This document shows, in pieces, positions 10,189-17,420 of a stretch of DNA of 17,420 nucleotides. The notes beneath the pieces were generated by a model, which ran no database searches, had not been told where the DNA came from, and saw only the letters and a program-made list of their open reading frames with translations. The DNA comes from Pholiota molesta (taxonomy: Eukaryota > Basidiomycota > Agaricomycetes > Agaricales > Strophariaceae), in contig JACGCK010000531.1 of NCBI GenBank assembly GCA_014925825.1, positions 1 through 17,420 of the forward strand, read 5' to 3'. Position numbers and translations under genes: made by a program. Numbering within the stretch: position 1 is the stretch's first letter; the number at the start of each line of letters is the position of its first letter.

Positions 10189-11670
10189 ATGAGTCGCCAC
10201 CATAATTACGGTGTTTCACCACACGCGTCGAGCGCATCCGCCTCCCATGTTTCAACCCAAGCGCCACTTCGAAAAACACGACGAGCATGCTTCGCAATCG
10301 GGGTCAGAGGATGGTAATTACGCGCTCTATCCCGATACACCCAAAATCGAGGCAGAGAACGAAGGTGCGCGTATTTTTTGTGTCTTGCGTATGGTTATCA
10401 TTGACCAACTGTTGCAGATGACGCTAATGCCGCATTGACCCTACAAACCCTCAACGCTGATGGGACACCAAAACGCCCCATGAACGCCTTCATGATTTTT
10501 GCCCGCCGTCGGCGGCCTCAGGTGTCTGCGGAAAACCAGGCCATGCGGACAGGGGAGATTAGCAAAATACTCAGCAAGGAATGGGTATCAATGCCACCGG
10601 TGAATACGCAACATCTCGACTTCACATCTTTTTCTGACGCTTTTTCAGTCTGAGAAGCAGTTCTACCTTGAACAAGCGAAGCAGCTGAAAGAGACATTCA
10701 ACACACGATACCCAGACTATGTTTATCGACGGAGGCCCAACAATTCGAGGAAACGCCGACGTTCTGACGCTGGCTCGATAAGATCAGCCGATCAAGCCGT
10801 TCCAGATGATGAGAGCATCGACCTAGAGCCCTCACCTATCGAGGGTGAGGACCTAGAATCCTCATATCTGCATCGTACTCCCGACCGCCATACACCATGT
10901 CGCAGACGGCTGTGGACCACGGAAAATATGGGGCCCACGCGCGTGCTTCTGGTCACCAGGTTTCCTCGGATGGTCCATTTCGATCAAACGGTCAACACGA
11001 ATCGCGGATGTCATATGGGGGTCTGGGCATCCTGATCGCATGGGACCGCCTATGGGCTCAAATACCTCGCCTCGTCTGCCTGTGGGACATGAGCCCCTCA
11101 ATTACTCGTATGGTCAGCAAGCAAGCTCCGCAGCATCGTCCTCCATGTTTGGCCCTGAATTCGGGATGGCAAGCAAGGGTTGACCGAATGGCTCCCCCTT
11201 GGCTGGGAAATCAGGAACCTCGTGCGATGGGCAGTCAAAAGCATAGTCCGTACTCAGCGACAGCCTCTGCAAGTCCGTGGGCAAGCGCCGAACCCTCCGC
11301 AGGCTCTCCCTGCTTCGTCCTCTTCAACCAACTTCTTCCCTACCTTACCACTCCATTTTATCCCAGCCAAGCGCATCCATCCCCGTTCCAGACAAATGTC
11401 TCGACACCTCCTTCTTTGCCGCCACACTCGGCCGATTATGAGTCCCTTAACCACATGCACTCTTCTATGCCGAGGGACTTCGCACCACGGGGATATCCTC
11501 CGACGTCGTCTTCTCTCCCGTCGTACCCTGCGTCTGGGAGAGACCCTCTGCTTTATGGTCAAAGAAGCCTGCCACCTGTGCAAACAGGATACTCACACTC
11601 ATCCCAAACATCGGCTTCTTCGAACTCTGCGAGTGGGCATCCACCGCCACCGTTCTGGGCCAGAGAGTGA
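10189..11670 (+). CDS. HMG-box transcription factor (SOX/MATA-HMG-like), frameshifted
   Basis: Nuclear DNA-binding protein. Proposed exons: 10189-10364, 10418-10599, and 10649 to TGA at 11668-11670; introns are 53 and 49 nt. Exon 1 is Ser/His-rich (MSRHHNYGVSPHASSASASH) and ends in an acidic stretch. Exons 2 and 3 encode one HMG box, about 10468-10735: PKRPMNAFMIFARRRRPQVS, RTGEISKILSKEW, then SEKQFYLEQAKQLKETF and YPDYVYRRRPNNSRKRRR. The basic tail is a likely nuclear signal. The remainder is Ser/Pro/Gln-rich and low in complexity, typical of an activation region. The frame must change in exon 1 (about 10270-10300), near 10870-10960, at a run of five G (about 11017-11021), and again after 11180. 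Fungal HMG factors of this type act in mating, sexual development or stress; which one applies here is not known. Exon 1 and the C-terminal half are less certain than the HMG box. Confidence 0.82.
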
Positions 11671-11802
11671 AACGAGATGCAAAGGTACGTAAGTCGTGGA
11701 ATCTTGGAAGGACATTCTTGTGCTGTGCTAGTACTCTTTTTTTGCTTTTGTATGGGTCGGTGGTTGGTACCATTTCGTTGTGCATAATGTATCCTTTATA
11801 TA

Positions 11803-11824
11803 ATCACTAGGCCATCACTAGGCC
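11803..11824. repeat. Perfect 11-bp tandem duplication
   Basis: ATCACTAGGCC occurs twice back to back in the 3' flank of the HMG-box gene. Replication slippage is the likely origin; no function is implied. Confidence 0.8.
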
Positions 11825-12574
11825 TCATTCATTACCCTTTATCGACCTTTTGTCGAATTTTGATCTTCCACTGTTATCGTTTAGCCGTTGATCGCACGCG
11901 CATCTCAAGGGTGTATAATGCCCAATACAATTTTAATTGATTGAACTTTCGGAGCCATGAAGGCGGAAACTGAATTGAAATGTTTCCAAGTGCCTTATCA
12001 ATTCAAAAAGATCGTCCAGACTCTAATAGACTCTAGTATGTATTGTATTGAATCACCAACCTTCGATCAAATTGCCGGCGGTAGGAGGAACTATCGATTG
12101 AATTACTCATATTGTCCACATATATATTGAAGATTTTAGATCCCCTTGCCCAATTATCGCCGCGATGAATGGTAGATATGTATCAAGTAGACATGATGAG
12201 TCTTGGAGGTGTCCATATAGTAATGAGCTGTCTACATATTCACAACTGCGAAAGCGTCTTGTGGCCAACTTCTGTGGCAGTGCTACCTGATAGTATTTCT
12301 GCAAACTTGCTGCAACCACGAACTTTCTGACTCAAGTGAAATGCATCAAATGATCGCTTATATTCATCTACCGAAGAGCCCTTACCCGGACTTCGAAGAG
12401 TTGAGTTGTGGTAGAAACGGTTCTATTTCTTGAAAGGGATCTCGAGTACGGAGAGTGCATACATAGCATCGTGTGAGTAAGTACTTAGCATTACCCCAGC
12501 TACATACACCCTGCTTCTCCGGCATCTTTCTGATTGATTTATTCATAGATAGGACCATAAGTAAGTGCGCCCGC

Positions 12575-12596
12575 AGATACTTAGTAGATACTTAGG
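12575..12596. repeat. 11-bp tandem duplication (TACTTAG-type)
   Basis: AGATACTTAGT is followed directly by AGATACTTAGG. Related TACTTAG words occur nearby at about 12481 and, with variation, downstream to 12610. It is a small slippage-type low-complexity patch in intergenic DNA. Confidence 0.7.
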
Positions 12597-13086
12597 TATT
12601 ACCTTAGATATAAATACTTTGAGGATGCTGAGAAAATGTTCCACGAACCGCACGAGTCAATAACATGGCGTTCACCATATGATCGCGATAGGCTTGTAAC
12701 GAGTTCCCGTTTAAATATACAGTCGAACCCCTCATAACCCATACCTGTCATTGTTAGCAAGCATCTTAGACCAATCAAGTTCGTTGGATTGGTAGTCGTC
12801 CGGGATGGATTAAATTTGGAGGTGGGGACTTGGCATTTCCCAGCATCGTACTTTCGGTCCTTATCCATGGCAGTGCATTCCTTGAAAATGTGCGAAGATA
12901 CAATGGCAGTCATAAGTTGTATGCAAATATGGCTCATTGGTGACGATTCTTCAACGTCATTATCTGGAATACGCGTTCAAATATGCTTATCCCCTGGTAC
13001 TTACATCACGACAGCCAGGTTCAGCCAGTATGATTGAGTTTCAACGACTTTTTTCAAGGCAGGTGGATTGTGATTGAAGTTCACGA

Positions 13087-13152
13087 AACCGGCGACTAAG
13101 GATTGCCGCGTTTAGACCGGCAAAAGTGAGCCGGTTAGACGGTAGACCGGGG
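13087..13152. promoter_or_regulatory. Cluster of CCGG/CGG motifs upstream of the reductase gene
   Basis: Four CCGG cores lie within about 65 bases, 150-215 bases before the reductase start. Two are in the longer shared word TAGACCGG (13113-13120 and 13143-13150), and an imperfect arrangement CCGGTTAGACGGTAGACCGG spans 13131-13150. Zn2Cys6 fungal regulators bind spaced CGG triplets, so this is a candidate binding cluster. That role is inference; the repetition is directly visible. Confidence 0.35.
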
Positions 13153-13300
13153 TATAGCGGGGTACGGGAAAGCGCTGGCATTGGCATGCCACTTGTGGTT
13201 GCTCTGCCACCATACATACTCCAGCATCCGAGCGCCTTTAAGAAAACTACGACGCGTTCAAGTGCTTCCGTATCAACCTAATATCCGAATTTGAATTGTC

Positions 13301-14475
13301 ATGCCTTCATCTGCTCACGTAGTGCCAATCGTGGATTCCACTTCCGTTTTCAAGGCTGATATCTTCAAAGGGAAGGTGCTCTTTTGCACAGGTGGAGGCT
13401 CCGGAATATGTCGTGGAATGACAGAAGCCATGGTATACTTTTCAATCTTTGTTCTGGGGGAAGCTGTTGTGAACCCTATTTTCACTACTAGATGCGTCAT
13501 GGCGCAAATGCTGCCATCGCTGGTCGCAAGTGTGTTTGTTCTTTGGGTCCAAATACCAACTCTCTAACCATCTCCCTCAAACTTCAAGGCTTGACCGCTT
13601 GACCCAGACAGCGAAGGAGTTGTCAGAAGCCACTGGTCAGGAATGTATACCCACGCAAGCGGACGTAAGGCACCCAGCTCAGCTCAAGGACGCTGTTGCG
13701 AAAACCATCGCAAAGTTCGGCAGAATCGACTACGTCATTTGTGGTATGTTCAACAGTGTTTCATTTTCAATCTTTACTGGGCTTTCGCTAATGCCACACA
13801 GGTGCTGCGGGTAACTTCCTAGTGCCTATTTCTGGAATGTCAGAAAATGCTTTCAAAACAGTCATGGAGATCGACACAGTACGTCGAAAACGTTTTTCCG
13901 TATCCCAGAACACTGTATTTATATAAATTTTAACACGCTCAGATTGGGACATTTAACACGATCAAGGCGACTCTCGAACATCTCCGTCGTTCCAAGGGTG
14001 CTTACATCCATGTTAGTGCAACTCTGCACTACAACGGTGAGTGAAAAATCACATTACTGTCAAAATGGTGTTCTCAGGTTCCGCAGGTATGCCTTTCCAA
14101 GCTCACGTTTCTGCTGCGAAAGCCGGCGTCGATGCTCTTTCAGCCGTATTAGCAGTTGAGGAAGGTCCCAATGGAGTTCGTTCCAATGTTATTGCCCCAG
14201 GACCCATCGCAGGTACCGAAGGCATGGATCGTCTCTCCCCCAAAACCGACAAGCCCCAACAGGGTTACCCCGCCGGTCGGATGGGTGCAGTTAGCGATAT
14301 TGCCAACGCCACTGTCTTCTTGTTCAGCGACGCTGCTTCATTTATCACAGGTCAGGTGTTACCCGTCGATGGTGGTGCAGTCCATCTGCAATCTAGCATG
14401 CTTGGAGCGCTTCCTTATCCCCAGAGTGTATTGGATCCTCAGAGCATCCAACATATGATCAAAGCCAGAATGTAA
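13301..14475 (+). CDS. Peroxisomal-type 2,4-dienoyl-CoA reductase (SPS19/DECR2-like SDR)
   Basis: NADPH-dependent short-chain dehydrogenase that reduces 2,4-dienoyl-CoA intermediates when unsaturated fatty acids with even-numbered double bonds undergo beta-oxidation. Six exons: 13301-13432, 13492-13529, 13589-13743, 13802-13878, 13943-14036, 14087-14475. They sum to 885 bases, giving 294 residues with no frame break, about the size of yeast Sps19. Visible motifs: cofactor loop TGGGSGI (30-36), GRK (55-57) suited to NADPH, GAAGNF (109-114), VSATLHYNG (158-166), HVSAAKA with the catalytic Lys at 177, [10 protein letters not shown] (202-211) and VDGGA near the end. As in the DECR2 branch, the usual Tyr of YxxxK is absent (S instead). 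The C-terminus ARM fits the PTS1 peroxisomal consensus. An alternative acceptor at 14077/14078 would add three residues (GSAG), but alignment with HYxGxPFQ favours 14087. Confidence 0.93.
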
Positions 14476-17420
14476 TGACCACGAATGCTGTACTATATTT
14501 TGTTTTGTCATACCCAGCCGCAACTTCTTTTTTGGAACTATTCTCTCTCATCCAAATCACGAGTCTTTCCGTATAGATATCCACGCATGGATTTGCGAAG
14601 ATATGTACTCGCATCTCTTTTCTTTCTCATACTTTTCACCATTTATAGACTTCGGCCCTAAAGCCGGCGGAGGGACTTAGACGACAGCAACTCAGAAACA
14701 GGTCCAATGTATCTTCGATTGATATCAACGGGATCCTAGGCATTTGATACACCCAGAAATGCAGGATATTGACTTACAGCGCTGGATATGCATAAGCCAG
14801 GTAACCCCGCTCTTACCAATGTTTCCCTAGAACAACTATGATCACCCGAGCTCATACTAATCACAACGCATGGGTGGGAAGGAATGAAATATATCTACTT
14901 ACGGGCAACTTGTTCATGTCCTATCAAAGCGGCAGATCCAACCTTCAATCTACCCATGACAGGTGAGCGTACCGAAGACATGAAAAATCCAACCTAAATG
15001 TAGAACCTTGGGGAGAACTTCAATGTTGCACACCAAACCACACCTTCTGAATCTGAAGGTGTGAAAAGGGATCGAGATGGGAGTGTCAGATCCCGTACGA
15101 AATTATTTCCAGCTCATGACCTTGATCTCATTAGCGGAAAGAGCTTTATACATGCCCAGGTTCATGTTTCCCGGTCATGGCTTAGTGAACTACACGCGCG
15201 GAGGTCGTCGAGGGCGATCATCGGGAGACACCGAGCTTCTGAGTTCTGAGTTCTCATCTGCTGTCGGCCATTTTTAACGGACAGATAAACCACGTTTTCT
15301 CTGCATAGCCGGAAGAGCCACGCGAGTGGAATTTACAAGTGATTTAAATGCCCCGGCTTCCGAGCGTACTCTTGCGAAGGATTCTTGGGACACGCCGACA
15401 CGGCTGTGTAGGATTGAGAACGGCGGTGTCCGACCCCCCGAAAAAAGTCCGAGCGTTCGACGAGTTGCATGGCGGAAGTGTTACTTTTTTAAAACTAACA
15501 GGTATTTCGATGATGTTCAGATAAAGATTTCGCAAACCACAGTTATTGAGATCAATGCTTGTCAGTCTCAGACTGCCCTAATTTGGTGGCTTGCTGATAC
15601 ACAACACCTAGAAATTTTAGTAAATGCTACTAGATTTTTTTTTCTTTTTCGCCGTACTGTGCCTCTTGTCAACCCAAAGCTCCGTCTCAGGAAGTAACAG
15701 GCGGCTGGAAGATATAAATTTCAAGCCGATAGGATCATTTCCTTCGATCCAATGCTTGCCAGCCTACCGGCCTTCCAGAGTGTTCAGTGACGCGATTCGC
15801 CGAGCCTTGAGAAGGTCTCCCAACATTCTCTGGACAAACAACAACAAGATGCCTCCATATGCTACCCAAATCGTAACTTGGTCTGGCTCAAGAGTAAATC
15901 CGTCTCTAGAAGACCAAGCTCCTCGCCCACCATATCCCAAAGAGAAGATATATGTGGAATTTCAGAACCAAACCGGCGAAATATTGTGATAAATCATATG
16001 ATGGTGGGCCATAACAAGTATCGTCCCAACTACAAAAGGATCTGATGCCGGTAGTATACTGGATAAATTATTTAGAACAAGTAACCGCTTCTGAAGATAT
16101 GCTAGAACGTTTGCTCTACCGTTAAAATAACAGGACATGTCTATCAAGGCTTTGGGCTTGTTTGAAATAGGCCACTGGTATTAAGCTCTTCAACTTCCAC
16201 GAAGCGGGGTCAGAGTAGATAAATTGCCTCTTCTGAGAGGCTTCGCGGGAAACTGTGCCAGAAGCGTTTTCCTCCAGCCGATAACGTTGCACAAAATTCT
16301 ACAATTTCCACTCCCAAAGTCTCTTCGCAGTATATACATACAGCATCCGCGATTATTACCCACTTCCAAAGCTCCGACGTCGGTGTCATGCGAGCAAATT
16401 ATGGCCGAGGCAAACCGGAAGAAAGAAAGAGAGCACGCCGTTGCCAAGTTCACAGAACTATGCTTCTGAGATTCCTTGACCTCGTCTGAAGGCGACTTTA
16501 GAAGGCGAAACATGCACATAAGCTTGACAGAGAATTGTCCTCACCTCGAATTCTTCCGAACTTCGAAAATTCCAATGCGCCCAAAATGACCCAATGACAG
16601 GTAAGAAACACAGTGGCTAGCAAAGATCTGTAAAGTTTTATTTGGCAGCAGCACAAGCTACAATACTTCTACCTGGGATCCGAAATAAGGCAATGCGTAC
16701 AAGGAGGCATTTAACATATCTCCATTTCTCGAGGACATAAATTACCGAAAATCTCCCTATTCTCGCGTTTCCGATCGCCTTCCAATGTTCCAAAGACATT
16801 GCATGTGTCTCACAATTCTCAATCTCTGACTTCTGTTTTGCAGCCTCTTCCTCAACTTTGCAGGTATTTTAGGCTGAGGCATCCAAATAATTACAAGGCG
16901 CTTCATGGTAGTCCAAAAATACGCACGTTCTATATTAGGAAATGCGGCACAAATGAATGGTTCCGGATCCGACGTCCCGGCCGGTCCGGTGACCTGCCTC
17001 ACGCTCAACTTGCACTCAACTCTCGCTAGTCTTCGACAGCCTTCGACGCCTCTCGCATCATCTATGGGGTTCTGAAGAACTTACGTTAGTTTAAGCGTGT
17101 CGCTTCGGAGTTCGATGCTGCGAAAATACCAGCTGGGAGATGGTGTGCGCTATATTTCGGAATCCTCCACCCAGCGAAATGCTGTATCCTGTTCGCCACT
17201 GCTTTTTCTCATCCTCGAGCTGGAGATATTTCCTGATATATCTTACCGTAATAATGCGCAGTTTGCGCCACGAGGCCCTAAATAGCAGCTACTTGAGCAG
17301 GGGGTGGTTATCTCACTGGTTCTCATGTCATCAACCTTATTTGTCGAGGACTTGCCGCTACATGTCTTCTGATGTGGAGAAAAGTGGCCTAAAGGACCCG
17401 ACTTATTGTCCCCAACCTTT
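14476..17420. other. Right-hand stretch without a confident gene
   Basis: About 2.9 kb downstream of the reductase. The first part (TATTTTGTTTTG near 14493) is probably its 3' untranslated region. Several donor-like GTAAG sites appear on the minus strand at 14770-14902, with a short frame MGRLKVGSAALIGHEQVA at 14957-14903, but no complete exon chain could be built. On the plus strand, a frame from 15624 to 15989 begins with a hydrophobic segment, and a frame from 16224 continues past one TGA (16467-16469) to about 16589. None resembles a known family. The right end may hold part of a gene that continues beyond the window, but I cannot support one. Confidence 0.4.
15039..15063. repeat. Perfect hairpin, 9-bp stem and 7-base loop
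   Basis: CACACCTTC, a 7-base loop, then GAAGGTGTG. It lies in non-coding DNA about 560 bases after the reductase stop. One such hairpin is near chance expectation for a sequence of this length, and no T-run follows to suggest a terminator. Confidence 0.4.

Larger units (their letters stand above)
11671..13300. other. Intergenic between the HMG-box and dienoyl-CoA reductase genes
   Basis: About 1.6 kb, AT-rich. The first few hundred bases are probably the HMG gene's 3' untranslated region and terminator (T-rich run near 11736-11745). The remainder has short tandem duplications and ends in the presumed promoter of the reductase gene. A minus-strand open frame at 12599-12937 has no recognisable motif and is not called as a gene. 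Confidence 0.45.

Noticed and set aside
14530..14640. Minus-strand reading PPPALGPKSINGEKYEKEK, briefly considered as the end of a small ATP synthase subunit.
   Set aside because: The resemblance is only to a generic charged tail, and the segment could not be linked in frame to the upstream candidate exon at 14957-14903.
15624..15989. Plus-strand frame starting MLLDFFFFFAVLCLLSTQ, which looks like a secreted small protein.
   Set aside because: The hydrophobic start comes from a chance T-rich tract, the remainder resembles nothing known, and there is no supporting splice or homology signal.
1..17420. A biosynthetic, defence or mating-type gene cluster spanning the window.
   Set aside because: The five recognised genes belong to unrelated routine functions, are on mixed strands, and lack the core genes (synthases, homeodomain pairs, pheromone receptors, nucleases) that would mark such a cluster.
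1..17420. Repeat-induced point mutation (C-to-T) as the cause of the broken reading frames.
   Set aside because: The breaks are length changes, not C-to-T or G-to-A stop codons, and GC content in the affected exons is normal.

Overview
The window looks like nuclear DNA of a filamentous basidiomycete, most likely an Agaricomycete. Genes are broken by many short introns (about 50-100 nt, GT..AG). The gene set fits that group: an F-box protein with an N-terminal coiled coil, a SOX-like HMG-box factor, a secreted GH31 glucosidase, a uridine-phosphorylase-like enzyme and a peroxisomal-type dienoyl-CoA reductase. No rRNA, tRNA, CRISPR array or bacterial-style operon was seen.

Layout, left to right: (1) 1-1822, minus strand: secreted GH31 alpha-glucosidase, nine exons visible, running off the left edge. 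(2) 1823-2925: divergent intergenic region carrying a 373-bp non-autonomous DNA transposon (MITE, 2209-2581) with 33/34-bp terminal inverted repeats and a perfect 8-bp target duplication. (3) 2926-5084, plus: F-box/LRR-like protein. (4) 5541-7101, minus: uridine-phosphorylase-family nucleosidase, nine exons. (5) 7102-10188: about 3 kb with no recognisable gene. (6) 10189-11670, plus: HMG-box transcription factor. (7) 11671-13300: intergenic, with short tandem repeats and a cluster of CCGG/CGG motifs. (8) 13301-14475, plus: intact six-exon SPS19/DECR2-like 2,4-dienoyl-CoA reductase with a possible C-terminal peroxisomal signal. (9) 14476-17420: no convincing gene.

The most unusual property is that four of the five genes keep their splice sites and family motifs but need repeated frame corrections. 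I count at least 18, and 15 of them look like one missing base. The fifth gene (885 coding bases) is clean. Uncorrected deletion errors in the assembly are the simplest reading; true decay of four neighbouring genes is the alternative.

The genes do not form an obvious pathway or defence system. They look like ordinary neighbouring fungal genes, and I found no convincing new multi-gene system. The best concrete new element is the MITE.
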